A stretch of 64,000 nucleotides of DNA from Nematopogon swammerdamellus (Eukaryota; Arthropoda; Insecta; Lepidoptera; Adelidae). Every line of letters begins with the position of its first letter. The stretch's first letter is position 1. The notes below the pieces were generated by a model. The model was given only the letters and a program-made list of their open reading frames with translations, was not told the origin of the DNA and did not search any database. The translations under genes were made by a program, and so were the position numbers. Location of the stretch: contig OX336337.1 in assembly GCA_946902875.1 (NCBI GenBank), positions 4,216,001 through 4,280,000 of the forward strand, read 5' to 3'. Of the stretch, positions 1 through 11,850 are shown one piece after another.

Positions 1-23
1 ATCAGCTTAACGCATCAGCTTAA

Positions 24-70
24 CATATTTTTATTAATTAGTACTTCTTGTACTAATTAATAAAAATATG
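24..70. repeat. Perfect AT-rich hairpin
   Basis: Two 21-bp arms (24-44, 50-70) flank the loop TTCTT. Nothing coding is nearby. Confidence 0.85.
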
Positions 71-624
71 TTTGACGGTATCCTCTGATGCGAGAAGTAC
101 ATAGTTAGGCACTGTTCGTTGGACTGACGCTCTTTCGGCATTCGAAAACCCAAGAGAGATCTCTGGACCAGTTCACGCCAGTTGGCCGTTGCGTCGATAG
201 GTATCTAATCTATCTAGTGGTAGAGTTTGCCGTTGCTTCGACATATTGTAGCCCGTCCAGAGTCGCAGAGCGAGTAGCTTAGTTGTAGGCGCATGAGTTA
301 TTTATTATCATATCACGCGCGCGAGCAGATACGGGTCCATTTCTATCAGCTGTAGGTACAGCGGCGGCGGCGGCAGAACAAACAGAACTATCGCTGGAGA
401 ATACTTGTCGGCCAAGTATTCTCAGCCACATTAACGACCTTACGCGATCATTGCACGTATGGTCGGAACTATCTATCTGCCTTCGAGCGCGGTTTATCAT
501 ATAATTAGGTACAAGCTTGCTATGCCGCCCATCTGGTTGGAGCAATATGTGGAGAAACAAGAAGGGGAGATTGTGAGTGCTGAGGTTTTACAGGTGTGCG
601 TCCAAATCCACTCTACGGATTTAA
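71..624. other. No gene recognised
   Basis: It contains a short GCG-type triplet run at about 363-373 and unremarkable frames on both strands without homology that I recognise. Confidence 0.4.
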
Positions 625-966
625 GACGAGACGGAAGTTAACTTTCTCCATACAAAAAATAAATAAAAAAATACAGTCGAATTGAGAACCTCCTCCTTTT
701 TTTGAAGTCGTTAAAAATCGTCTTTCGGCATTTATGTTTTTTAACCTCCTAAACCAAACCTTATCCTTATTTTCGGTCGAAATACAAATTTTTAGCTCCG
801 GTGTTATAGGTATATTTCATCTAAACAAAAAAACGACAGGAACGTAGATTGGACTGTCCTTAAGACAAGAAAAAACAATTGTAAAAATCGGAAAAGGTTT
901 AGGGGGCTAGCAAACATAAATTCCAAAAGACGATCTTGTATGGAGAAAGTTAACTTCCGTCTCGTC
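625..966. mobile_element. Non-autonomous element with perfect 31-bp terminal inverted repeats (342 bp)
   Basis: The ends begin GACGAGACGGAAGTTAACTT and are perfectly complementary over 31 bases (625-655, 936-966). The interior holds a piece (ATACAGTCGAATTGAGAACC, then CTCCTCC) that recurs at 46335-46375 in reverse. The flanks TTAA/ATAA do not give a clear target duplication. Confidence 0.75.
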
Positions 967-3103
967 ATAAGATATTTAATTTGTATATAGGTACATTTAA
1001 GGTATATAGGTACATTTTATTTATAAGAATAAGCGGCGTAGTACTTGTCTATCGGATCTGTATTATTATAAAGATTGTATAAGTATTTCTTTTTTTTATA
1101 CTAGAATAATATAACGTTTTAAATAATAAATAATACATATTGTATTAACTTTTGTTGTACATATTGCTCGTCATGTAATGTGTGAGACTTGCGCCTGAAA
1201 TAAACATTGCTGTACTGTATTGTGCTTATAGGCCTGTGGCAGTAGGATAATTAAAAGTCGAAAAAACATGAGAGAGAGCAATCCTGCAAAGTGTGATATC
1301 CAAAGGTTGTGATATCATAAGGCTCCTTCCAAGCAATTCTTAAAGAAAACGAAGTCATCAGAAACCATTTGAATCCAAACTAACGCCAAAAGAAGAAGAA
1401 AGAAGATGTATTATTAGAAGTATTGATTGATGATGATAAAATGCCATTTTAGAAAGGTTTCAGTCGTGCACGAGAGACATATTAGGAAACAGGCCCGCAG
1501 TTGGAAAGGAAATAAATCTTTGAAAGGAGCAATATTGTATGTAAGAATGCAAATATTACGGACTATCTAGACCGGCAGTGTGTCGTCAGCGTCACCCGCC
1601 ACTGTGCCCGTTAGCTCCGTATCCAACCGACCTACTTTAGTACCTAATATAAAAGCGAATGCATCGATCGAACGCTTTTAACGGAATGCCTAATAAATAA
1701 CTCGCTATAGTGCATCGTTGTAAATTGCTATAAAAGTCCGCCTATACATTTATTCACTTTATGGAAGCTTTTAACCTAGAACAAATATGACTAGGCAAGG
1801 AAAGGTATATTCATTGTCTTATAGTCACACTGCCGACATTTGGAACAAAACAATATTCAAGGAGGGATTGTTTCGTTCGGTTGTGTCCACTGAATTGGCA
1901 ATATTCCTATTCCCAATTCAGTGGCATTGTCATTTGTATCTTCGGCCTGAACGTCAGAACCTCCTTACAAATCTTGAAGTTTAAATTCAAATTAAAAATA
2001 TTTATTAGCTATTCAAAGATACCTAAATGAGTCCAGCGACGCGTAGAAACGTCTAAACTAAACTGCGACAACAAGATCAAATCACTCGTGCATTTATTTC
2101 TTTGGAGTCACCAAGGAGTAACAAATAGAATATAGTTACAAAAAATACTTTTAATAATACATTGGATATTGTGTTACCCAGCACCCTATCGCACAAATTA
2201 AATATAAGAAAATCGAAGAAAAAAAGACAAACTAAAGCTAAACATGGTATTCGCAACCCCGTAAATATCCGAATGCCCGTGGGCGCCGTCGCACTACAAC
2301 TCTGCGTTAGTCTGGCGCGCGCCATAATGTCGTGCTTCCCATAAAGAAAAACCTTAAGATAAGACTAAGAAAAGCATAAGACACACACAATACTTACAGA
2401 GTCATACATAAAGGAACAATGGGGAACAACAGTAATTTGATAGAGTGAGTCATTCATTTCCAGTGAGGCCACCAGGGTCCCCAAGCCCGATCCCCTAGGC
2501 CCTAGGGGATCCCTGTGAACTCATCAGTTCATCAGGATCCCCTATAGGTAAAAGTAAGTTATGTCGCTTTCACATTCAATATTATCAAACACAGCAAAAG
2601 GCCAAAATCACAAGCATGAATGAAAACTGAATACCAATCATACAATTAGGCAACACAGATTTAGGCAGATTTATTAACATTAAGAATAGCTTTAGTCCTA
2701 TCCTTGAATTGCGGCTAAAATCCAAAAATCAAGATAGACATTACCACCCAACAAGGTTTAAGACCCGTTCTCGGGTTAACAATGCACATTGTTAAATTGT
2801 TTTATATAAGGTTAGCTCTTTTATCTGTGATATCTGTTACTCTAGCCAAGTGTTTCACATTTTTGGTTCGCTTTACTACATAAGCATCAAATGTATTATT
2901 GGCTATGCAGTTTGCATAGAGGTATCTGTTAAAACAATCAACTAGGCTATTAATTATTCGTACAGATTGTGGCGACAAGACTCCGAATATTGTTCTCTTC
3001 TCAATAATGTTTGGATCTTTGAGTATATGTGAATATTTGACATCATTTGCCATTTTGGTATTATTCTTACTTTGAGTCTAAATCTCGCCATCATCTCATA
3101 ATC
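967..3103. other. Intergenic, AT-rich; no gene recognised
   Basis: Short repeats include a 70-bp motif with GGGCGCCGTCG and GTCTGGCGCGCGCCATA at 2276-2344 (also at 4273-4341) and a small palindrome GATCCCCTAGG at 2489-2511. No splice-supported coding exon is seen. Confidence 0.45.
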
Positions 3104-3410
3104 CAGGTGGGCAGAATAGTTGTTGAGTTGCAATCCAGGTGGGAAGAATATTTGTTGAGTTGCAATCCAGGTGGGCAGAATAGGTGTTAGTTGCAATCCA
3201 GGTGGGAAGAATAGGTGTTGAGTTGCAATGCAGGTGGGAAGAATAGGTGTTGATTTGCAATCCAGGTGGGAAGAATAGGTGTCGGGTAGCAATCCAGGTA
3301 GGAAGAATAGGTGTTGAGTTGCAATCCAGGTGGGAAGAATAGGTGTTGAGTTGCAATCCAGGAGGGAAGAATACTTGTTGATTTGCTATCCAGGTGGGAA
3401 GAATAGGTTA
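3104..3410. repeat. Minisatellite, 32-bp unit, about 9.6 copies
   Basis: The unit begins CAGGTGGGAAGAATAGGTGT and ends TTGCAATC; one unit is 31 bp and several carry point changes. It makes artificial long frames on the minus strand. Confidence 0.93.
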
Positions 3411-3901
3411 CTCCACCTTCAGCAGTTTTGGACGCGACGCGATAATCAAATCATGAAGATCAAAGATATTCGATAAGACTAAACTGATGACCAGTTTGCA
3501 GCTCTTTAATATACCTAACAAAACATTGTGCACTTTGTAATTCAGCCGAAATGAAAATCTGTACCTAAGGATGTTACTTGAGTAAAGGAAGATAATGTTC
3601 GCCCGACGACGACGACGACCGCAGTAATTTATCTGGTCATTGCCGGAGACGTCGCGATGAATGGACGTTACAACAAAAGTGGCCCATTCTCTAAACCGGG
3701 TTACAACGTAATGTCAAGAGTTCACGAGCGTTATCGCGCTACAAAAATATTGTATCTCCATTACCTACGGGTGTGTGTCAGACGATGCTTCGTACGAAAT
3801 AGGACTTGTACGGGCGATCTTCTACATTCAGCGGCCATTGTAGGTAGGTGTCTATTATCTATAATGAATCTATATTCTATATAATATATATAGCTCTGTG
3901 G

Positions 3902-4107
3902 CAGGGTTGCCAGGTGTCCGCTTTTACCGCGGACAGTCCTCTCTTTTGAAGTCTTGTCCGCGGAAAAGTGTTAGACTTCCGCGGACAAAACTATATATTT
4001 TTATAGGATAGATTTTTCGTAAAAGTTTTACCCGAAAAATCAAAGGGGCGACGACCCTTAGGTGAAAAATGCCCCCTTTTTTTTATCTGGACCATCTGGA
4101 AACCCTG
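3902..4107. mobile_element. hAT-like miniature element (206 bp)
   Basis: The ends are imperfect inverted repeats, CAGGGTTGCCAGGTGTCC and GGACCATCTGGAAACCCTG. The flanking octamers CTCTGTGG and ATCTGTGC match at 6 of 8 positions, which fits an aged 8-bp target duplication. Confidence 0.6.
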
Positions 4108-4121
4108 ATCTGTGCCTATGT

Positions 4122-4244
4122 AGTATCAATACTAATAATAAATCTGTAAGGGATGATCATGGAGTAAGTTACTTTGTTTTATGAGATACTGCGTTTGTAG
4201 ACTCTACATAGAGTCTACAAACGCTGATACTAAAACTAAATTAT
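4122..4244. repeat. Dispersed repeat with an internal perfect hairpin
   Basis: It is shared in reverse with 13660-13785 (GTAAGTTACTTTGTTTTATG common). In this copy 4191-4224 is a perfect 16-bp inverted repeat GCGTTTGTAGACTCTA with a 2-base loop, absent from the other copy. Confidence 0.65.
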
Positions 4245-4272
4245 TATTATTTATTAATTTTATTGTATCAAG

Positions 4273-4341
4273 TCCGTGGGCGCCGTCGGACTGTACACCT
4301 CTGCATTAGTCTGGCGCGCGCCATATTTCGTGCTTCCCATA
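4273..4341. repeat. Short dispersed repeat, second copy
   Basis: It shares GTGGGCGCCGTCG and TTAGTCTGGCGCGCGCCATA with 2276-2344. Confidence 0.55.
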
Positions 4342-5218
4342 AAACAAAACAAAAAACAAAATAAAAATTGACGGTTCCTCCATAACCGTCAGTCAGTAGG
4401 GAGGTTCGAAGAACAGATTAGAACTAAGTAGTAGAACTAAGTACATATTTTTTTAACACTTTATGCCACTTAATGCGTAGCAAGGGCAGGGCAATTTCCT
4501 CCAGTCAACCCGGTGGACGTGCATGTTACATAGAATTCGAACCATGGAGCAGTGGGTGAAGTTATGCACGTATATTTTTTTTTCAAATCACAAAAAAACT
4601 CGTTGGTATAAAATTAACTAAGTGAGAAAATGTGTACGCAAGCAAATGCTAAAGTGATTGCCTTCGTAACCGAGTGATTTAAATAATAATCCTTTTCCGC
4701 AGGATGTCGGTGGACTTGTAGGTAGCTACATACACATACATATAGGTACAAGGAACGTGCATGCATGCAGTCGGCTGGTAGCGAGTTCACCATAAACGCG
4801 GAACCGCGAGCGGGCGAGTTCTAATTCTGTAACTATCGCTCGAGTGGATGGTGGAAATCGTAAAACGAGACGAAATAGGAAGCGGTACAAATGCATACTG
4901 AGCCGAGCCAGGATCCATACGAGATCCCCCGCCTTCAGGCCGGGCACTTTTATCGCTATTCTGCGACGGGACCCTAAAATGTCGCTAAAGGCGAGTTTGC
5001 TTGACGTTGACTTGAACAGTTGTAATAAAAACACCTCTATATTGCGTTATTCTTGCAGTCGGGTTGTAAGCTGTAGCCTAGTGGATCTAGGCTTTGGGCT
5101 TTCATTAATTCATAATACAATTTAAATTTTCTCGTTCGCTAGTGTTTCCTTAAATGAATTAGATTTTCATCAGAGATCAAGTACCGAAATTTTCAGCGCA
5201 TTTTTTTATTGGTTTTTT

Positions 5219-5275
5219 CAAAGAGTTTGTATTACGTCGCTGAAAGGAGCGCAGCGACGTAATACAAACTCTTTG
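5219..5275. repeat. Perfect hairpin in duplication copy 1
   Basis: The arms are 24 bp (5219-5242 and 5252-5275), starting CAAAGAGTTTGTATTACGTC, with a 9-base loop. It is repeated at 7230-7286. It could be a tiny foldback element. Confidence 0.85.
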
Positions 5276-6196
5276 GGTTTTTTAAGTAAGTACTCTTTCT
5301 CAGCGGAAGAGTATTAGAGGAAGCTTATTGTTTCAAAATGTTTAATAATTTCTAAATTAATAATTTCCGATAAGAAAAACATAACTTTTAGACTTAAGTC
5401 AATAATCAAACCGGGCGTTGTATTGTAGTATACGAAAAAAGTAATGTTGTTTTCATCGGAAATACTTAAATCCTATTCCGATTCAGTGGTTTTCACGCTC
5501 GTAGCCCGCGTGCGGCCAACTTGCATGTTTCTATGGAATCTGGATTGTGTGGTGCTGTGTCTCAAAAGTTCCGAGTCATCCACCTCCGTCTGTTAGTACT
5601 TATATCATAGCGACAACGTGGCTTCATAGAATTTACACACATACATAGCGTCACGTCTTTTTCCCAGTGGGATAGGCAGATACAAAGAATCTCCACGTGC
5701 CACGATCCTGACACACCTCTGTCGCCTCTTCCACTCTCATAATGTTCTTCATATCGTACATGCTCGTCGGTTATGGGTACTACATACTTGACCATTTTTG
5801 AACACATGCCCGATCTTGTCCAGGTACGTGCGTCTAGGCCCTAGGGCGACCCTTCCAGACTCTTCCAACCACATTCGCTTTATAAATCTCTTTCCTGTTA
5901 GTCTCCTCTATCATTCATTCTTCCAACATGACCGAATCATCGAAGTATTCCTTTCTCAATCTTCTTCATAGAAATTCTGTGATAGAGATAATTAGGTATT
6001 TGAATTTAGCAATTCTTTGTGAGGTCTAAAGTTCAAGATACGGGTGGCGGAACAGGTCAGTGTAGATAACAGAATATTTTTACATGTACCTAGTTAGATA
6101 TAAGTACCAGTAAATGCGGACCATGTGTATTATAGTGAAGAATGAAGGCAACTAAGGATTTAGTTACCACCCATGTTTTTTTTTATGTAAACCAAC

Positions 6197-6660
6197 ATGG
6201 GTGGCTGTGCCGAGGGACCAATGGTGCATTCGACTCGACAGAGCCAAAAACATCTCTCCTCGCGAAACCACGCTCAGTTAGGTGCCATGCCAGCAGATTT
6301 GCGGACTGTTGCTAGGGTGTCTAGCCTGTTAATACGACGTTTGAAGACACCCAGGTTAAAGGATTCGGGTAACACACTCGCCGGAAGACAGTTCCACACC
6401 CTAGCGGTGGGACAAAGAAACGATTTAGAGAAGCGCGACATTGGGCTTTTGAGAAACCATCGGGGTTCTCAAAAGCCCAATGTCAACAACAAAAGGGTGC
6501 TGAGTCTCTCTGCGACGAGTCATGCGGAGATAAGACGGGTGGCAGGGAATAAGGGATGCGAGTTGCACAGAGCAGCGCCCATGATAGTATCTGTAAAACA
6601 GACTAAGCGAACCTACAAATCGTCTGTGACTCAGACTTCAAACCATCTGTAAGTTAATTC
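6197..6660 (-). pseudogene. Jockey-like 3'-end fragment with an internal hairpin (copy 1)
   Basis: In reverse complement it resembles 11575-11850 (CGTCTTC, CGGCGAGT, TTCGCGAGGAGA). At 6438-6484 there is an inverted repeat with arms GACATTGGGCTTTTGAGAA and a short loop. The identical copy 2 is at 8208-8671. Confidence 0.55.
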
Positions 6661-7229
6661 TCAATTTATGTAAACAACTTAAAACAACACTTTCCAACAC
6701 ACCTTTTCCGCAGGATGTCGGTGGACTTGTAGGTAGCTACATACACATACATATAGGTACAAGGAACGTGCATGCATGCAGTCGGCTGGTAGCGAGTTCA
6801 CCATAAACGCGGAACCGCGAGCGGGCGAGTTCTAATTCTGTAACTATCGCTCGAGTGGATGGTGGAAATCGTAAAACGAGACGAAATAGGAAGCGGTACA
6901 AATGCATACTGAGCCGAGCCAGGATCCATACGAGATCCCCCGCCTTCAGGCCGGGCACTTTTATCGCTATTCTGCGACGGGACCCTAAAATGTCGCTAAA
7001 GGCGAGTTTGCTTGACGTTGACTTGAACAGTTGTAATAAAAACACCTCTATATTGCGTTATTCTTGCAGTCGGGTTGTAAGCTGTAGCCTAGTGGATCTA
7101 GGCTTTGGGCTTTCATTAATTCATAATACAATTTAAATTTTCTCGTTCGCTAGTGTTTCCTTAAATGAATTAGATTTTCATCAGAGATCAAGTACCGAAA
7201 TTTTCAGCGCATTTTTTTATTGGTTTTTT

Positions 7230-7286
7230 CAAAGAGTTTGTATTACGTCGCTGAAAGGAGCGCAGCGACGTAATACAAACTCTTTG
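7230..7286. repeat. Perfect hairpin in duplication copy 2
   Basis: It is the same 24-bp-arm hairpin as 5219-5275. Confidence 0.85.
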
Positions 7287-8207
7287 GGTTTTTTAAGTAA
7301 GTACTCTTTCTCAGCGGAAGAGTATTAGAGGAAGCTTATTGTTTCAAAATGTTTAATAATTTCTAAATTAATAATTTCCGATAAGAAAAACATAACTTTT
7401 AGACTTAAGTCAATAATCAAACCGGGCGTTGTATTGTAGTATACGAAAAAAGTAATGTTGTTTTCATCGGAAATACTTAAATCCTATTCCGATTCAGTGG
7501 TTTTCACGCTCGTAGCCCGCGTGCGGCCAACTTGCATGTTTCTATGGAATCTGGATTGTGTGGTGCTGTGTCTCAAAAGTTCCGAGTCATCCACCTCCGT
7601 CTGTTAGTACTTATATCATAGCGACAACGTGGCTTCATAGAATTTACACACATACATAGCGTCACGTCTTTTTCCCAGTGGGATAGGCAGATACAAAGAA
7701 TCTCCACGTGCCACGATCCTGACACACCTCTGTCGCCTCTTCCACTCTCATAATGTTCTTCATATCGTACATGCTCGTCGGTTATGGGTACTACATACTT
7801 GACCATTTTTGAACACATGCCCGATCTTGTCCAGGTACGTGCGTCTAGGCCCTAGGGCGACCCTTCCAGACTCTTCCAACCACATTCGCTTTATAAATCT
7901 CTTTCCTGTTAGTCTCCTCTATCATTCATTCTTCCAACATGACCGAATCATCGAAGTATTCCTTTCTCAATCTTCTTCATAGAAATTCTGTGATAGAGAT
8001 AATTAGGTATTTGAATTTAGCAATTCTTTGTGAGGTCTAAAGTTCAAGATACGGGTGGCGGAACAGGTCAGTGTAGATAACAGAATATTTTTACATGTAC
8101 CTAGTTAGATATAAGTACCAGTAAATGCGGACCATGTGTATTATAGTGAAGAATGAAGGCAACTAAGGATTTAGTTACCACCCATGTTTTTTTTTATGTA
8201 AACCAAC

Positions 8208-8671
8208 ATGGGTGGCTGTGCCGAGGGACCAATGGTGCATTCGACTCGACAGAGCCAAAAACATCTCTCCTCGCGAAACCACGCTCAGTTAGGTGCCATG
8301 CCAGCAGATTTGCGGACTGTTGCTAGGGTGTCTAGCCTGTTAATACGACGTTTGAAGACACCCAGGTTAAAGGATTCGGGTAACACACTCGCCGGAAGAC
8401 AGTTCCACACCCTAGCGGTGGGACAAAGAAACGATTTAGAGAAGCGCGACATTGGGCTTTTGAGAAACCATCGGGGTTCTCAAAAGCCCAATGTCAACAA
8501 CAAAAGGGTGCTGAGTCTCTCTGCGACGAGTCATGCGGAGATAAGACGGGTGGCAGGGAATAAGGGATGCGAGTTGCACAGAGCAGCGCCCATGATAGTA
8601 TCTGTAAAACAGACTAAGCGAACCTACAAATCGTCTGTGACTCAGACTTCAAACCATCTGTAAGTTAATTC
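8208..8671 (-). pseudogene. Jockey-like 3'-end fragment with an internal hairpin (copy 2)
   Basis: It is the duplicate of 6197-6660. Confidence 0.55.
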
Positions 8672-8702
8672 TCAATTTATGTAAACAACTTAAAACAACA
8701 CT

Positions 8703-9536
8703 GGTAAACAAAATACACATAGGTACAAGAAGTTGTAAGTTACTTAGATAACCTTCCTAATAAATAACATAAAAACATCCCAAATTTTTTGGACAAAAGG
8801 TCTTTTGTTTCATAATGATGCCCATAGATAGAATGATATTTTTTACATCATCCGCCTTTTTTTTTCAAACCATTCATAAATCATTGAGCCAGCCCACGAG
8901 TCAGCAAGCCTGGATACGAAATACGGCATCGTTTGTATGAGAACCGAGGTAGCCGCCAAAGGGGTGTGAAGTCTGAGGCGGGAGCGGCGCATGGAACGCC
9001 GTGATTGGCCGAGCGAGTAGGTAGCCAAGTGACGCCAGTCTTCCATACGTTTGAACGGGATTCATACAATAAGTCGCTCATTGTGTCGATTCGCGATGAA
9101 AAGATGAAACGGATTTAACAATATTTAACCCTTCTTTACATCAAGGGAATAATATAACTTTCTCTTAAATGAACAAAGGCAACGCCCCTTTCACAATTTT
9201 GCGAATTTGCAGATTTTCGCATAAACACGATAATAGTTCTAAGTTCTGAGATACCTCGGATACTTTATTATAAATCTACATAAAATTTCCTAAACAATGA
9301 TATGTAAGACCTCGTACATTGGTATTATCTCATTTGGAGTATTTGTTATTGGAATTTTCCAAAATTAAAAAAATAATGTTAGAAAGTCGAAAAGTTTTGT
9401 AACCAAAAAAAAAAAATTATATTATTAACAACTATTTGCTAATTACTTAGCCAACGATATGACAAATTATATTGCAATATGACTTCGCGAAAAATTCGCG
9501 AAAATCTACCCTACCATAAAAAATTTATGAGTACCC
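8703..9536. other. Intergenic; no gene recognised
   Basis: It includes a moderately GC-rich patch (8880-9060) with overlapping frames on the minus strand that lack splice or homology support, then AT-rich sequence. Confidence 0.4.
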
Positions 9537-9659
9537 ACCTCGATATTTAATTTTTTTACGGTAAAATGAGGTTTTCCAGGCTTTGCCTTTTTTAACAAAC
9601 TAACCAGCCATACCCACCTGGATATTTAATTTTTTTACGGTAAAATGAGGTTTTCCAGG
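9537..9659. repeat. Direct repeat of about 50 bp, two copies
   Basis: GATATTTAATTTTTTTACGG with the following GTAAAATGAGGTTTTCCAGG occurs at 9542-9582 and 9620-9659, just before the 100-bp array. Confidence 0.8.
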
Positions 9660-9895
9660 TATGACCAAAACAAATTATCACGTGATAGATGGGTAGATCT
9701 CATCGAGACGTTCAGTTTGAGTACCAACACGATGGGTCTAAGTTCAGTGGTTCTCGAGATATGACCAAAACAAATTAACACGTGACAGATGGGTAGATCT
9801 CACCGAGACGTTCAGTTTGAGTACCAACACGATGGGTCTAAGTCCAGTGGTTCTGTAGATATGACCAAAACTAATGATCACGTGACAGATGATAA
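9660..9895. repeat. 100-bp tandem repeat, about 2.4 copies
   Basis: Units start ATGACCAAAACAAATTATCA at 9661, 9761 and 9861, exactly 100 bases apart, with GGTAGATCTCATCGAGACG inside. Confidence 0.9.
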
Positions 9896-9941
9896 TTCCG
9901 ACCCCTCACTCGCATGATCGCATCGCATTTCGCATTTAGAT

Positions 9942-9959
9942 GCTAGCTAGCTAGCTAGC
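9942..9959. repeat. (GCTA)n microsatellite
   Basis: Four and a half GCTA units. Confidence 0.85.
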
Positions 9960-10577
9960 AGCGGAGCGCAGGCGCTATATAGCATTTAGCATTTAACAGT
10001 ACCACAGATAAATAGCACATACTTCATTGCTTTGTGCGTTCCAAAACAAACGAACCAACAAAGTTTTACGAACGAAACAGCAATGCTAACTAAAATTAAA
10101 TGTGATTATTGCTTAGCATTTAGCATTAATTTTTATTCATCAGGGCGCTTAGCAGTGCTAAATGCTAACGGGGTATTCATTATGAATTAATTTTGTTAAT
10201 GCTAAGCATAACAAGACTAATTCCCGGTAGACGCATGACCTAAAGAAATTAATTCCTTTAGAGTCGCTCAAAAGTAAAAACCGGTAGGTACTGGTTGAAT
10301 GAAAAAAGCGCGATAAACGAATATTGAACGAGGAAACCTGCTGAGGTTGACTAGAAGAAATGTCCTTTGGCAATAAGGCAGAATGCATGAAATATCTGTA
10401 TACATTTAACATACATATTTATCAATAAACAAAAAAAATTACAAGAGCTAACTGCATCCAACACGATAGTCGACCTATGGTGGGTAAGCAGAAAAGAGCT
10501 CTCCATACATATTTACGCCGATGTTTGTTACTGAAATTCAAGCGAAAAATGCTATCAAATTGAATGAAAGTACTTAC

Positions 10578-10657
10578 TCGTGAAAGGTGACTCCATCTGT
10601 GTTCAAGTTTGAATTTTTCGACGACTTTTTGCACCAAAGCACTGCACAATGAGGCAT
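10578..10657 (-). CDS. Probable first coding exon of a THAP-domain protein
   Basis: ATG at 10655-10657 opens MPHCAVLWCKKSSKNSNLNT followed by DGVTFHE, ending two bases into a codon at a perfect GTAAGT donor (10572-10577). MP-C-x4-C and the downstream TFH fit the start of THAP zinc fingers (C-x2-4-C...C-x2-H), DNA-binding domains often derived from P-element-type transposases. The remaining THAP residues (FP..., final C-x2-H) should lie in an exon further left; I did not find it. The exon sits just below a CpG-rich segment, as expected of a real 5' exon. Confidence 0.6.
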
Positions 10658-10890
10658 TTTGTGACAGACGCGCACGTTCGCTCCGCCTGAGCGGCGGACG
10701 GAGACTAAGATCGGTCGCCGGCGCTAGACTGACGCGCTGGCGCGTGTGCGCCGACGCGCGGCTACCCCTGTCCTCCTATGTATAGCGTATCCAGGCTTAC
10801 TGACTCGTGAGCCAGCCAGACGCATTGACGAACATGCGACCGCGATGAATGGTTGAGCTGAGTAGCGTAGCGACCGTGTGGAGGGCAGAT
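10658..10890 (-). promoter_or_regulatory. CpG-rich candidate promoter of the THAP gene
   Basis: The only strongly GC/CpG-rich block for several kilobases (GCGCTGGCGCGTGTGCGCCG and similar) lies directly upstream of the THAP-like start codon on the minus strand. No TATA box is evident. Confidence 0.4.
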
Positions 10891-11574
10891 TAAGTAGCAG
10901 TTAAAAAAAATTGTTCAGTTTTGAAGCTTATAGACGCGTGAGGTAGGTAGGTGAAGATTATTAGCAGTTGGAAGCTGATTGTAATATTGATCGATTCTCA
11001 GACAATTTTATTAAATGGCTTTAGTGTGATGTGTAGGTATAAAGTTATTTATATATAAGTAAGTAAACATAATATTTATAAAATACAAACAAAACATTGT
11101 GACTTGCGAAGTTTGTTTGTGAGGTTCTTCTTCGCATTGAAATAGAACTGAAGGAACTTTCGACGTATCCAAGAGTAGGGTTACCTACCTATGAATGAAA
11201 TTATACCTCATCCCTTACAACGAATTAAATTATCGGGAAGTGGCATACAACGCACCGAATTGAGGCGCGCTATTGGTGAGCAATCGGCACCCTCTTCAAT
11301 CGTTGTCTCTCCTTTATACGTATCAAATTGCCATTTAATCGTCTTATACTCTATCGACGTTCACAGAGCGGAAACGTAACGTGATGTATGAGGCGCTCGC
11401 GCACTTACGCTGTTTTAAATATTGGCAATATATAGAAGAACTGCAATCGCACCTTTCTACCGGTAAAATGTATGACGAGGGCCTGTCCAGAAAGTAGAAT
11501 GTCGTTGATCCCTTACGCATCCCTTATTCCTTGTTATCCAACCTATCTTCGCAGCACTTCTCACCTGAGCACCA
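10891..11574. other. Intergenic; no gene recognised
   Basis: Mixed composition with short frames only. Confidence 0.4.
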
Positions 11575-11850
11575 TTTTGTCGTTGACATTGGGCTTTTGA
11601 GAACCTATCAGTACACAAAATGTCTTGTCGCACCGCTAGGGTGTGCAACTGTTCTTCCGGCGAGTATGTTCCCCAATCCTTTAGCCTGAGTGTCTTCAAA
11701 CGTCTTATCAACAGGCTAGACAGTCCGAGAAACAGTCCGCAAATCTGCTGGCATGGCGCCGCTCTGAGCGTGGTTTCGCGAGGAGAGGTGTTTTTGGCTC
11801 TGTAGACTGAACTATTGGTCCCTCAGCACAGCTACTCTTTTTGGTTTACA
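11575..11850 (+). pseudogene. Jockey-like RT C-terminus fragment
   Basis: It reads CRTARVCNCSSGEYVPQSF and LSVFKRLINRLDS, a decayed 'RTA-VWN-LP--VFP-SF-L--FK-RIN' terminus. The same 3' end recurs at 6197-6480, 8208-8490, 18250-18460 and 60890-61124. Confidence 0.65.

Larger units (their letters stand above)
4691..6691. repeat. 2001-bp tandem duplication, copy 1
   Basis: From CCTTTTCCGCAGGATGTCGG to AAAACAACACT it matches 6702-8702 with no difference that I could find. It contains a long hairpin (5219-5275), a Jockey-like 3' fragment on the minus strand (6197-6480) and non-coding sequence. Ten bases, TTCCAACACA (6692-6701), separate the copies. Confidence 0.93.
6702..8702. repeat. 2001-bp tandem duplication, copy 2
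   Basis: It is a direct repeat of 4691-6691 at an offset of 2011. Downstream it continues CTGGTAAACAAAAT; copy 1 is instead followed by the 10-bp filler. Confidence 0.93.

Noticed and set aside
459..641. Short frames at the left edge
   Set aside because: No homology, no splice context and ordinary length for random sequence.
3096..3356. Minus-strand frames with repeated 'FFPPGLQL' and 'TYSSHLDC' units
   Set aside because: Pure translation of the 32-bp minisatellite.
10158..10412. Minus-strand frame MLNVYRYFMH... as the second THAP exon
   Set aside because: It lacks the FP and C-x2-H residues a THAP finger needs and has no suitable acceptor in phase.
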